64,000 bases of DNA, taken from contig JAZULN010000060.1 of NCBI GenBank assembly GCA_045603125.1, positions 59,689 through 123,688 of the forward strand, in the 5' to 3' direction. The translations under genes were made by a program, and so were the position numbers. Every line of letters begins with the position of its first letter. The stretch's first letter is position 1. Shown here piece after piece: positions 22,277 to 31,232 of the stretch. The notes beneath the pieces are model-generated. The model worked only from the letters and a program-made list of their open reading frames with translations. It was not told the origin of the DNA and did no database searches. This stretch comes from CAKSFT01 sp045603125. GTDB taxonomy: Bacteria > Bacillota > Clostridia > UBA1381.

Positions 22277-22738
22277 TTGGAATACGGGAATTTAGCGTAT
22301 AAATTAGAGCCTGAAGTAGAGGAGAAAAGAGTCAAAAAGGAAGAGCGAGTACCGAAACAAAAGCTAAATATCAGAGCTATTGTTTTTGCTTTTTTGATTG
22401 CCTTTGCTGCCTATTTTATGATTTCAAAAGAGGTTACGGTTTTTGAAACCCAGAAGGAAATTTCAAGACTTGAAAATCAGCTAAAGGCTATGAAATCAAC
22501 AGAGGTTCAAATGAATTTTGAACTTGAGCAGGCGGTTGATCTTGCAACTGTTGAGGAAATTGCCACAACAAAACTGAATATGCAGCGTTCCGAACATAAC
22601 CAAAAGGTATACGTGGATATAACAAGTGAGGATGTAACCGAATTTACCGCAAAAGATAAAGAAGGAATGAAGAGAAAGGTCAAAGATTTCACAGGCGATC
22701 TAAAGAAAAATATTGCAGGAATATTCAGCCTTAGTTGA
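22277..22738 (+). CDS. ftsL: FtsL-like cell division protein
   Basis: 153 residues from TTG 22277, chosen because GAGGTG lies eight bases before it; a GTG at 22268 overlaps that site. A short basic cytoplasmic part is followed by one membrane helix ('AIVFAFLIAFAAYFMI') and a coiled coil ('ETQKEISRLENQLKAMKSTEVQMNFELEQAVDL', in two parts), the FtsL/DivIC layout. The sequence itself is poorly conserved in this family, so the call rests on topology and on its place between rsmH and the division transpeptidase. Acts at the septum in a complex with DivIB/DivIC-type partners. Confidence 0.85.
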   Translation: MEYGNLAYKLEPEVEEKRVKKEERVPKQKLNIRAIVFAFLIAFAAYFMISKEVTVFETQKEISRLENQLKAMKSTEVQMNFELEQAVDLATVEEIATTKLNMQRSEHNQKVYVDITSEDVTEFTAKDKEGMKRKVKDFTGDLKKNIAGIFSLS

Positions 22739-22779
22739 TAATAGGCTATTTATATATTTAATTTGATGGGAATGGTTTT

Positions 22780-25044
22780 ATGGCAAGTAGTTTATCGAAG
22801 ATGCGTAAACGTTGCCTGGTATCATGTTTAGTAGTGGTTTTTGTGTTTGTTGCCCTGCTTTTAAGAATTGCATACTGGCAGTTTGTAAAGGGTGATGAAC
22901 TAAAAGACAAAGCCACCGCACAGCAAACCCGTTCTGCTACCGTTACGGCAAACCGTGGAACAATCTATGATAGAAACGGCAAGGTTATAGCAAAAAGTGC
23001 CTCGGTAGATACTGTTGTTTGTAACCCAAAGCAGATTCAACAGGATAAAGCGTGCGATATCGTCTCGGACAGATTAGCCGAAATACTCGGTATGGATAGG
23101 GCTGAGATTTATAAGTTAGTAACCAAGGATAAGGGATATCAGGTTATAAAAAAGCGAATAACTGTAGAAGAAAGCGATAAGATAAAGAAGTTAAAAGATA
23201 GTTCGGTCGATAAACAAACGGCGGAGCTTTTTTCCGGTGTTTATTTTGAGGAGGACTCAAAGCGATTCTATTCATATAGTATAGCAAGCCAGGTTATTGG
23301 TTTTACAGGCTATGATAATAATGGTCTATCGGGTGTTGAAAAGACATTCGATGAACCCCTTACCGGAAAAGACGGCGAGATTTTGAGTCTGTCTTCGGCA
23401 GGTGGTACAGATATTGCCAAGGAATACGAGGAAATCTATCAGTTCCAGAAGGGTGCTGACGTAGTTTTGACAATCGACGAAACCATGCAGCATTTGTTGG
23501 AAAAATACTTAGAGAATGCCGTAATTGAGTCGGAGCTAAAAGAGGGTGCAGCAGGCATTGTTATGAACCCAAAGACCGGCGAGATTTATGCTATGGCATC
23601 AAAACCCGACTTTAACTTAAATGACCCATATAGCATTGATACATTTTTAAAGTATGCAATCGAGATTGACGAAGACGAAATTTTAGGGAACTATGATTCC
23701 GATGATGAGGATAAAAAGAACGAGGCAATAGCAGCAATCAGAAACAAGATGTGGAGAAATAAGGCTATATCCGACACCTACGAGCCGGGTTCAACCTTTA
23801 AAATTATAACTGCAGCCATTGCTTTAGAAGAAAATGTTGTAAAGCTTGATTCAATGTTTACCTGTACCGGTGCAAAGCAGGTTGCCGACAGAAACATAAG
23901 ATGTCATAAAAGAGAGGGCCACGGCACCGAAACCTTCGTGCAGGGGGTTGAAAACTCCTGTAACCCGGTATTTATGGAGCTGGGTTTGAGGGTTGGTTCT
24001 GAAAAGTTTATGGAATACTTCAAGGCCTTTGGATTTACCGAAAGGACCGGCGTTGAGCTAATTGGTGAATCGGGAAGCATCTATTATAAAAATAAGATGA
24101 GCGAAACCGATATTGCAACCAGTTCATTCGGGCAAGGGTTTAGTATCACTCCGATTCAGCTGATAACTGCGGTGTCGGCGGTAATAAACGGCGGAGACTT
24201 GATGAAACCCCATATTGTAAAGGAAATAAGAGATGCATCGGGCATATTAAAAAGCTATCAGCCCGAGGTTGTAAATAAGGTAATATCAAAAGAAACTTCA
24301 GATACTATGCGTCAGATTTTAGAGGGCGTAGTTTCAAGCCCCACCGGTTCGGGTAAAAATGCCTATATTCAAGGGTATAGAATCGGCGGGAAGACCGGAA
24401 CATCGGAAAAGGGCCGTAATAACGATAAGCGTATTGCATCGTTTGTCGGATTTGCTCCGGCCGATGACCCTGAGATTGTAGTCTTGATAATGATGGATGA
24501 ACCGCAGGTTCCGGTAAAATACGGCGGAACGATTGCAGCACCGGTAGTTGGTGGACTAATCGAAGAAATCCTCGACTATATGGGCTATGTAAAAGAGGCA
24601 CAGGAAAATAATAACACTCTGAGTGTTCCTGAGGTTCGGGGAATGACTGTGGCAGAGGCAAAGGATTCCATTAAATCTGCCGGATTTAAGGTGATTGTTA
24701 AAAACATCGTGGAGGAAGGAACGGAGGACGAAACTCCGGTTTCTGAAAAAGAAGTAATAGACCAGCTTCCAAAACCGGGGGTTGGAGTTATGGACGGCTC
24801 TACAATTATAATCTATACAGACGATATACCGGAGGATAGCTTGGTGACAGTGCCGGATGTGACGGGGATGTCGCCTAAGTGGGCACGCCAGCAGCTTGAG
24901 GACTATGGCTTAAACTTTGGAATCTCGGGGGCGGGCCACTCAACATCCACGGCACGTGCTATAAAGCAAAGTATACCGGCGGGTGAGAAGGTGTCGCCGG
25001 CGACAGTTGTAAATGTTGAATTTGTAAATGAATCGTCAGACTAA
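22780..25044 (+). CDS. ftsI: Class B penicillin-binding protein with two PASTA domains (FtsI/SpoVD)
   Basis: 754 residues. One membrane helix near the N-terminus ('CLVVVFVFVALLLRIAYW') precedes the dimerisation domain ('RGTIYDRNG') and a transpeptidase domain with the catalytic S338-T-F-K, S393-C-N and K538-T-G-T-S motifs. Two C-terminal PASTA domains follow (about 615-754, 'VPEVRGMTVAEAKDSIKSAG' and 'VPDVTGMSPKWARQQL'). It cross-links septal peptidoglycan outside the membrane together with FtsW. Its place in the division cluster supports the vegetative FtsI role; with only one such gene here, a sporulation role (SpoVD) cannot be excluded. A weak ribosome site precedes ATG 22780. Confidence 0.95.
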   Translation: MASSLSKMRKRCLVSCLVVVFVFVALLLRIAYWQFVKGDELKDKATAQQTRSATVTANRGTIYDRNGKVIAKSASVDTVVCNPKQIQQDKACDIVSDRLAEILGMDRAEIYKLVTKDKGYQVIKKRITVEESDKIKKLKDSSVDKQTAELFSGVYFEEDSKRFYSYSIASQVIGFTGYDNNGLSGVEKTFDEPLTGKDGEILSLSSAGGTDIAKEYEEIYQFQKGADVVLTIDETMQHLLEKYLENAVIESELKEGAAGIVMNPKTGEIYAMASKPDFNLNDPYSIDTFLKYAIEIDEDEILGNYDSDDEDKKNEAIAAIRNKMWRNKAISDTYEPGSTFKIITAAIALEENVVKLDSMFTCTGAKQVADRNIRCHKREGHGTETFVQGVENSCNPVFMELGLRVGSEKFMEYFKAFGFTERTGVELIGESGSIYYKNKMSETDIATSSFGQGFSITPIQLITAVSAVINGGDLMKPHIVKEIRDASGILKSYQPEVVNKVISKETSDTMRQILEGVVSSPTGSGKNAYIQGYRIGGKTGTSEKGRNNDKRIASFVGFAPADDPEIVVLIMMDEPQVPVKYGGTIAAPVVGGLIEEILDYMGYVKEAQENNNTLSVPEVRGMTVAEAKDSIKSAGFKVIVKNIVEEGTEDETPVSEKEVIDQLPKPGVGVMDGSTIIIYTDDIPEDSLVTVPDVTGMSPKWARQQLEDYGLNFGISGAGHSTSTARAIKQSIPAGEKVSPATVVNVEFVNESSD

Positions 25045-25070
25045 TAGTATTTGATTGAAATGAGGTTGAT

Positions 25071-26510
25071 ATTATTTTAGCCGGTGAATTATTTGGAAAA
25101 CAATGGATTTGGGAGGATTTACCAATTTTTGGAATTTCCGATAATTCACAAAAGATAAAACCGGGGTATATTTTTATAGCCGAAAAGGGTGAAAAAAAAG
25201 ACGGTGTGGACTTTTTGGATGAGGCAATTAAAAATGGTGCGGTGGCGGTGCTTTCCTATAAGGATATTGAGGCGCCGGTGCCGGTGGTGGTATCAGGTGA
25301 TATCTTGGGCGAAAAAGCCGAGATTGCCAAACGGTTTTATCAGGGAGAAAATCAAACATATAAGCTAATTGGGGTGACGGGTACAAATGGAAAAACAACC
25401 GTCACCCATCTTATTAAGGAGATACTTGAAAAGTCAGGAAAAAAGGTAGGATTAATCGGCACAAACGGTGTGTTTTTTGGAAGTGAGCCAATAAAAATAG
25501 ACCAGTCAACGCCAACCACTCCAAATTCTCTTGAACTATGGAAAATTATGGGAAAGCTTTCAGAGTTAGGGGCGGAGCATATCGTAATGGAGGTATCGTC
25601 CCATGCCCTTTGCCTTGGAAGGGTGCTGGGTTGTCGGTTTTCAGTGGGGGTCTTTACAAACCTTACCCGCGACCATCTTGATTTTCATAAGACTATGGAA
25701 GAATATGGGGAGGCTAAGAAAAAGCTCTTTGAAATGTCGGATGCGGCGGTTATAAATATAGACGACTGGGTAGGGGCGACGATTTATGGAAACTTTAAAA
25801 ACCCCAAAATTTCGGTAGGATTTAGTGATGCTACCATCTCGGCCGGAGCTATGGAATTTTCCGATGAAGGACTCTCGTTCTTGTTAGAAAGTGATGAAAA
25901 AACCTATAGTGTAAAGACACCGCTGGTGGGGAAATTTAATGTATATAACATACTTTTGGCCCTGGGCACGGCGAAATTTTTAGGTGTCGAAGTTGGGGAT
26001 TCAGTTAGATTTTTAGAGAATATATCGCCCATTAAGGGAAGAATGGAGAAGGTGGATAACACCTTGGATTTTAGCGTATATATCGACTATGCCCACACCC
26101 CCGACGGACTTGAAAAGGTGATTCACTCGCTAAAGGGTATTTCAAAAGGTCGGGTGATTGTGGTTTTTGGTTGTGGCGGTGAGCGTGACCGGAAAAAACG
26201 TGCTATTATGGGTGAGATTTCGGGGAAATACGCAGATTTTACCATTATTACCTCAGATAACCCAAGGGGTGAAAACCCAATGAGGATTATTGAAGACATC
26301 TATGATGGAATGAAAAAGACCAAGGGTAGACACTGTATTATTCCCGACAGACGCTCAGCAATAGAGTTTTCTCTCGGGTTTGCAAAAACTGACGATATTC
26401 TGTTGATTGCCGGCAAAGGTCAGGAGGAATATCAGATAATAGGCGTAAAAAAGCTTCCCTTCGATGAAAGGGAGATAGTCAGAGAATTTATTTCAAAGAT
26501 AAAAGGGTGA
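25071..26510 (+). CDS. murE: UDP-MurNAc-tripeptide synthetase MurE, probable ATT start
   Basis: Adds the third amino acid to UDP-MurNAc-L-Ala-D-Glu. P-loop 'GVTGTNGKTTVTHLI', 'STPTTPNSLELW', 'MEVSSHAL', 'NLTRDHLDFH', and 'SDNPRGENP', whose DNPR points to meso-diaminopimelate as substrate. The first normal in-frame start, GTG 25206, would delete the conserved N-terminal segment 'GISDNSQKIKPG..FIAEKG', which is encoded in frame from 25059 on. No ATG, GTG or TTG occurs in that stretch; ATT at 25071 or 25074 follows GAGG at 25062..25065. Alternatively one T is missing from the run at 25075..25078, which would put ATG 25060 in frame. The end overlaps murF. Confidence 0.93.
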   Translation: MILAGELFGKQWIWEDLPIFGISDNSQKIKPGYIFIAEKGEKKDGVDFLDEAIKNGAVAVLSYKDIEAPVPVVVSGDILGEKAEIAKRFYQGENQTYKLIGVTGTNGKTTVTHLIKEILEKSGKKVGLIGTNGVFFGSEPIKIDQSTPTTPNSLELWKIMGKLSELGAEHIVMEVSSHALCLGRVLGCRFSVGVFTNLTRDHLDFHKTMEEYGEAKKKLFEMSDAAVINIDDWVGATIYGNFKNPKISVGFSDATISAGAMEFSDEGLSFLLESDEKTYSVKTPLVGKFNVYNILLALGTAKFLGVEVGDSVRFLENISPIKGRMEKVDNTLDFSVYIDYAHTPDGLEKVIHSLKGISKGRVIVVFGCGGERDRKKRAIMGEISGKYADFTIITSDNPRGENPMRIIEDIYDGMKKTKGRHCIIPDRRSAIEFSLGFAKTDDILLIAGKGQEEYQIIGVKKLPFDEREIVREFISKIKG

Positions 26511-26518
26511 AGAAAAAA

Positions 26519-27871
26519 ATGCAAAAGTTTACAGTTTCAGATATTTTAGAGGCAACTTCGGGAAGGCTTATATCGGGCGATAAGGAAAAAACGATAACCG
26601 GCGTTTTCTCTGATTCCAGAAAGGCAGAAGAGGGTTCACTTTTTGTGCCATTTCGGGGTGAGCGGTCAAACGGCCACGACTATATTAGCGATTGTTTATC
26701 AAAAGGTGCAGTAAGTCTTACCGAGGAAAAAATCCCCCAAATGGACGGCACAATAATTGAGGTAGATAGCTCCTTAAATGCCCTTGGTGACATTGCAAAG
26801 GCATATATGAAAAAGTATAGGGTGCCGACGGTTGGCGTTACCGGAAGTGTTGGAAAAACCTCCACCAAGGATATGATTTCGGGGGTTTTAGCAAAGAAAT
26901 ATAACCTTTTAAAAAGCACCGGCAACCATAATAATGAGATTGGAATGCCCCTTACCATATTAGAGCTGGAAAAAGAGAATGATATGGCGGTTTTAGAGAT
27001 GGGGATGTCGGATTTTGGCGAGCTTGATTACCTAGCAAATATAGCAAGACCCGACGTTGCGGTAATTACCAATATCGGAATGTCCCACATTGAAAATTTG
27101 GGTTCTCAGGAAGGAATCTTAAAGGCAAAGCTTGAGATTACAAACTATTTTGGAAAAGACAATGTCCTTTTCGTAAATGGTGACGATAAGTTTTTAAAAG
27201 ACATAAAAGGCGATTATAAGATTATACGCTACGGCTTAGGAGAAGGTTGCCAAATAAGAGGAACAGACATTAAAAATAAAGGAATTTTAGGCAGTGAGTT
27301 CACCCTTTTATATGACGGCAAAAGCTATCCCGTTACCGTAAAAGCACCGGGTGAGCATAACGTATATAATGCACTTGCGGCAATCGGCATTGGTATACAT
27401 TTTGGCGTTGCAATGAAAGATGCAATCGATGCGGTATCGGAAGTTGAACTTACCGATATGCGGCTTACCGTTGAAGAGTGGGGCGAAAATATAATTATAA
27501 AGGACTTTTATAATGCAGCCCCCGACTCCATAAGAGCATCTTTGGGAGTTTTAAAGAGCGTCGGAGCGAGAAGAAGAATGGCAATTTTAGGCGACGTTTT
27601 AGAAATGGGCGAATTCGCTGAGACAGAGCATAGGAAATTAGGTAAATCGGCATATGAGTGTGCGGATGTTTTAATTACCGCCGGCGAGAATGCAAGGTTT
27701 ATTGGCGAGGGTGCAAAGGAGCTTGGAATGAAGAATATTTTAAGTTTTCCTGATACCGATACTTGTGCCGAAGAGATTAAAAAACACATAAAATCGGGGG
27801 ACTGCATTTTAATAAAGGCGTCCCGTGGAATGAAATTTGAAAAGATATACGATAGAATTAAGGAGATATGA
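26519..27871 (+). CDS. murF: UDP-MurNAc-tripeptide--D-Ala-D-Ala ligase MurF
   Basis: 450 residues from ATG 26519; a GTG at 26507 overlaps the murE stop (GTGA), but the ribosome site AAAGGGTG fits ATG 26519 better. Joins D-Ala-D-Ala to the UDP-MurNAc-tripeptide, the last cytoplasmic precursor step. Mur ligase blocks: 'GVTGSVGKTSTKDMI', 'TGNHNNEIGMPLTILEL', 'AVLEMGMSDFGEL', 'ITNIGMSHIENLGS' and 'IIIKDFYNAAPDSIRASL'. The stop overlaps the mraY start by four bases (ATGA), so the two are translationally coupled. Confidence 0.97.
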   Translation: MQKFTVSDILEATSGRLISGDKEKTITGVFSDSRKAEEGSLFVPFRGERSNGHDYISDCLSKGAVSLTEEKIPQMDGTIIEVDSSLNALGDIAKAYMKKYRVPTVGVTGSVGKTSTKDMISGVLAKKYNLLKSTGNHNNEIGMPLTILELEKENDMAVLEMGMSDFGELDYLANIARPDVAVITNIGMSHIENLGSQEGILKAKLEITNYFGKDNVLFVNGDDKFLKDIKGDYKIIRYGLGEGCQIRGTDIKNKGILGSEFTLLYDGKSYPVTVKAPGEHNVYNALAAIGIGIHFGVAMKDAIDAVSEVELTDMRLTVEEWGENIIIKDFYNAAPDSIRASLGVLKSVGARRRMAILGDVLEMGEFAETEHRKLGKSAYECADVLITAGENARFIGEGAKELGMKNILSFPDTDTCAEEIKKHIKSGDCILIKASRGMKFEKIYDRIKEI

Positions 27872-28845
27872 TTATGACAAATATACTTCCCATAATATTT
27901 CCCGTGGTGATTGCATTTTTGGTAAGCGTTGTTTTAGGACCGGTTATTATACCATGGCTTAAAAAACTAAAATTCGGCCAGCAGATTTTAGAGGATGGTC
28001 CTAAGTGGCACGAGAAAAAGTCAGGTACACCTACAATGGGTGGAATGATTTTTATTGTCGGAATTTTAGTTGCTATGGTAATAGCACTTTTGGTTGATTT
28101 TAACTTAAATCTTCTTATGATGACCTTGGTTTCGTTAGGGTTTGGTGCTATTGGCTTTATCGACGACTATGTGAAGGTTATAAAGAAGCAGAATCAGGGG
28201 TTAACCGCAATCCAGAAATTTTCACTGCAAGTGATTTTAGCGGTTATCTACATCTTTGTTATGAGCTCTTTGGGTGAATTAAATACCGAGATTTATATTC
28301 CGTTTTTAAAAACCACCTGGGAAATGCCATGGGTTTTATATATCATATTTACATTGATTGTAGTGACTGGAACGGTGAATGCGGTAAACCTTACCGACGG
28401 CCTGGATGGCTTAGCAACAAGCATAACCGTTGTTGTGGGGATATTCTTCATGGCGGTGGCATATTGGTTAAAAGCACAGGATACCGTTATATTTGCATCA
28501 GGTCTGGTTGGCGGACTTTTGGCCTTTTTAATCTTTAACCATTATCCGGCAAAGGTGTTTATGGGTGACACAGGGTCACTGTATTTAGGCGGTGCTATAA
28601 CGGTTATGGCAGTAGGTCTTAAGATGCCCTTAATACTTATAATTGCAGGATTTGTATATCTTTTTGAGGCTTTATCTGTAATACTTCAGGTGGTGTCATT
28701 TAAACTAACAGGCAAGAGAATATTTAAGATGTCGCCGATACATCATCATTTTGAGATGTCGGGCTGGAGTGAGAAAAAAATAGTTTTAGTCTTCACATTG
28801 GTGACTTTAATCCTTTGTTTTATTTCGTTTTTATCAATTATATGA
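27868..28845 (+). CDS. mraY: Phospho-MurNAc-pentapeptide transferase MraY
   Basis: 325-residue polytopic membrane enzyme that moves phospho-MurNAc-pentapeptide onto undecaprenyl phosphate to give lipid I. About ten membrane helices. Active-site motifs on the cytoplasmic loops: 'GTPTMGGMIFI', 'FIDDYVK', 'NLTDGLDGLA', 'MGDTGSLYLGG' and 'PIHHHFE'. The ATG overlaps the murF stop. murD, which often follows mraY, is absent; ftsW comes next after 21 bases. Confidence 0.98.
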   Translation: MIMTNILPIIFPVVIAFLVSVVLGPVIIPWLKKLKFGQQILEDGPKWHEKKSGTPTMGGMIFIVGILVAMVIALLVDFNLNLLMMTLVSLGFGAIGFIDDYVKVIKKQNQGLTAIQKFSLQVILAVIYIFVMSSLGELNTEIYIPFLKTTWEMPWVLYIIFTLIVVTGTVNAVNLTDGLDGLATSITVVVGIFFMAVAYWLKAQDTVIFASGLVGGLLAFLIFNHYPAKVFMGDTGSLYLGGAITVMAVGLKMPLILIIAGFVYLFEALSVILQVVSFKLTGKRIFKMSPIHHHFEMSGWSEKKIVLVFTLVTLILCFISFLSII

Positions 28846-28866
28846 ATTTTTTAAGGAAGATTTAAT

Positions 28867-30030
28867 ATGGAAAAGAAGAAAAGACCCGGTTATTCAAAGA
28901 AAATACCGACATCAAAAATGAGTTCAAAAAAGAGGCATAGGGGAAATGTTGACTATACCTTCTTAACTACCGTTATAATAATCGTTTTTGCCGGACTTAT
29001 TATGCTTTTGTCGGCGTCTGCTCCGGCTGCAAACAGAAAATTCGGTAATTCCTATCATTTCTTTATAAGGCAACTTATCTATGCCGTGATGGGCTTTGCT
29101 CTAATGTTTGTGATTTCAAATATTGATTACAGGAAATATAAAAAATACACGGGAAAACTTATGATTGTCTGCGTTATAATGCTGGTTTTGGTATTTTTCC
29201 CGGTTATTGGTGTTTCCCATAACGGATCCAGAAGATGGATAAACCTGATTTTTATGGAATTTCAGCCGTCTGAGCTTATGAAGCTTGCCATTGCAATGTT
29301 TTTTGCAGCACACATTGAGAGTAAGAAGTATAGACTGACAAATCTTTCGGGGATTGGTTTTTATGCTTTCTGGATTGCCCTTGTGGGCGGGCTTTTGATG
29401 ATGGAAACACATCTTAGCGGTACTATAATTATTGTCGGCATTGCATTTGTTGTGATGATTGTTGGCGGACTTAATATGAAATATGTAGGCGTTGGTGCGG
29501 CGGTAGTTATTCCCGCGGGGGGACTATATCTTGCACTCGACAATGTGCGGCGGGCAAGAGTCTTGAATTTCAGAAACCCATTTGCCGACACACAATTAAC
29601 AGGTTATCAGGTGGTTCAGGGGCTTTATGCCATAGGCTCGGGTGGACTTTTTGGTCTTGGTCTTGGAAAAAGCGTTCAGAAGTATACATATCTTCCGGAA
29701 CCCTATAACGATTTTATCTTTGCAATTATCTGCGAGGAATTGGGATTTATCGGTGCGGTTTTGGTTATTGCCCTCTTTGCATTTTTGATATTCCGTGGAA
29801 TTAAGATTGCCTTGAATGCCCCCGACACCTTCAGTATGCTGACGGTTGTGGGGATTATGGCACAAATTGCAATACAGACAGTTTTAAATATTGCCGTTGT
29901 AACATCGTCAATTCCCAATACCGGTGTAACGCTTCCGGTTTTCAGTTACGGCGGTACGGCACTTTTGGTATTATTGATTGAGATGGGAATAGTGTTAAAT
30001 ATTTCCCGATATTCAAGGTCAAAGAGTTAA
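28867..30030 (+). CDS. ftsW: Septal peptidoglycan glycosyltransferase FtsW (SEDS)
   Basis: 387-residue SEDS-family polymerase with a basic cytoplasmic N-terminus (1-35) and about ten membrane helices. Family blocks: 'GFALMFVISNIDYRKY', 'GSRRWINL', 'FQPSELMKLA', 'PYNDFIFAIICEELGFIGA', 'TVLNIAVVTSSIPNTGVTLPVFSYGGTALL' (in two parts). It polymerises lipid II at the septum with the class B PBP encoded three genes upstream. The position between mraY and murG supports FtsW rather than RodA or SpoVE, though sequence alone does not separate them well. Confidence 0.95.
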   Translation: MEKKKRPGYSKKIPTSKMSSKKRHRGNVDYTFLTTVIIIVFAGLIMLLSASAPAANRKFGNSYHFFIRQLIYAVMGFALMFVISNIDYRKYKKYTGKLMIVCVIMLVLVFFPVIGVSHNGSRRWINLIFMEFQPSELMKLAIAMFFAAHIESKKYRLTNLSGIGFYAFWIALVGGLLMMETHLSGTIIIVGIAFVVMIVGGLNMKYVGVGAAVVIPAGGLYLALDNVRRARVLNFRNPFADTQLTGYQVVQGLYAIGSGGLFGLGLGKSVQKYTYLPEPYNDFIFAIICEELGFIGAVLVIALFAFLIFRGIKIALNAPDTFSMLTVVGIMAQIAIQTVLNIAVVTSSIPNTGVTLPVFSYGGTALLVLLIEMGIVLNISRYSRSKS

Positions 30031-30047
30031 AAAGAAAGGAAAATATT

Positions 30048-31157
30048 ATGAGAGTTTTATTTGCCGGTGGAGGAACGGGTGGACATATAAATCCTGCCAT
30101 TTCCATTGCAAACCATATAAAGGAGAAGGATAGCGACTTTTCGGCACTATTTGTGGGAACAAAAAGAGGACTCGAAAAAAAGCTTGTCCCCAATGCGGGC
30201 TATGAAATTAAATATGTAGATATCTCGGGGTTTGACAGGAGAAATTTATTAAAGAATTTCTCGGTTATAAAAAAGCTCATAAAATCCCGCAGAGATTCGG
30301 TGAAAATCATTTCTGATTTTAAACCCGATGTGGTAGTGGCAACCGGCGGGTATGTTAGTGGGCCGGTGATTCTGGCAGCAAAAAAGCTTGGAATTCCGTC
30401 GATTATTCACGAGCAAAACGTTTACCCCGGGCTTACCGTTAAAGGGTCAGAAAAATATGTAGACTATGTTGCGGTAAGCTTTCCCGAGACGGTAAATCAT
30501 ATGAAAAACCCTGAAAAATGTGTGGTTACGGGAAACCCGATACGAGGCGAGCTTTTAAAAACCGAAAAAAGTTCGGCTCGGGAAAAGCTTGGAATTTTAA
30601 AAAAACCATTTGTGCTGGTATTTGGCGGAAGCCTGGGTGCTGAAAAAATAAATAATGCTATGGTTGAGGTTATAAAAAAGCTTGGGAAAGACTCACCTAT
30701 TAGCCTTTATTTTGGTACAGGCGACAGAAATTATGAAAATGTAATGGGAAAACTAGAGGGAGTGGATTTAGGAGAAGACATAAAAGTTCTTCCCTATATC
30801 AGCAATATGGCAGAGGTTATGGCAGCTAGCGATTTGGTAGTATGTCGCTCGGGTGCTATAACTTTAAGTGAGATTGCAGCCCTTAAAAAACCGTCGATTT
30901 TAATTCCGTCGCCGAACGTTGTCAGAAACCATCAGGAGCAAAATGCCAGAGAATTTGAAAGAGTGGGCGGTGCATTTGTTTTAACAGAAGACAAATTGAC
31001 CCCCGAGGCGTTATATGAAAAAATCATGGAACTAACAAAGGATAAGGATATACTTTTTAAGATGGGCGAGAACGTTAAAAAGCTTGCCAAGACCGATGCA
31101 CTGGATAGAATCTATGATTTGATTAAAAATTTACTCCCATTTCTAGATAAGTATTGA
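30048..31157 (+). CDS. murG: Lipid II synthase MurG (C-terminus altered by a transposon)
   Basis: 369-residue GT28 glycosyltransferase on the inner membrane face that adds GlcNAc to lipid I. Two Rossmann halves: 'GGGTGGHINPAISIA', 'GGYVSGPVILAAK' and 'HEQNVYPGLT' in the first; 'VFGGSLGAEKINNAM', 'CRSGAITLSEIAALKKPSILIPSP' and 'HQEQNARE' in the second. The last codons and the TGA stop are supplied by the left end of a transposon: after Leu at 31131..31133 the element adds 'LPFLDKY'. Joining the two flanks in silico gives an ancestral end '..IKNLK' and TAA. The catalytic core is unaffected. Last gene of the division cluster here. Confidence 0.97.
   Translation: MRVLFAGGGTGGHINPAISIANHIKEKDSDFSALFVGTKRGLEKKLVPNAGYEIKYVDISGFDRRNLLKNFSVIKKLIKSRRDSVKIISDFKPDVVVATGGYVSGPVILAAKKLGIPSIIHEQNVYPGLTVKGSEKYVDYVAVSFPETVNHMKNPEKCVVTGNPIRGELLKTEKSSAREKLGILKKPFVLVFGGSLGAEKINNAMVEVIKKLGKDSPISLYFGTGDRNYENVMGKLEGVDLGEDIKVLPYISNMAEVMAASDLVVCRSGAITLSEIAALKKPSILIPSPNVVRNHQEQNAREFERVGGAFVLTEDKLTPEALYEKIMELTKDKDILFKMGENVKKLAKTDALDRIYDLIKNLLPFLDKY
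31126..31133. repeat. Left 8-bp target-site duplication
   Basis: AAAATTTA directly before the left inverted repeat of the transposon; identical to 34012..34019 directly after the right one. It lies in the last codons of murG. Confidence 0.9.
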
Positions 31158-31158
31158 T
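31134..31158 (+). repeat. Left terminal inverted repeat
   Basis: 25 bp, starts CTCCCATTTCTAGATAAG and ends GTATTGAT. It encodes the last residues and stop codon of murG as it now stands. Confidence 0.92.
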
Positions 31159-31175
31159 GAGTAAAAGTATACAAG

Positions 31176-31207
31176 AATCTCCAATCCCTTGTATGAGATT
31201 GGAGATT
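31176..31207 (+). terminator. Terminator just inside the transposon left end
   Basis: Stem AATCTCCAATC (31176..31186) / GATTGGAGATT (31197..31207), then TTTAAATTTTA. It will stop the murG transcript entering the element; its T-run is too weak to be certain about strength. Confidence 0.65.
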
Positions 31208-31232
31208 TTAAATTTTATAGATAAATGAATTG

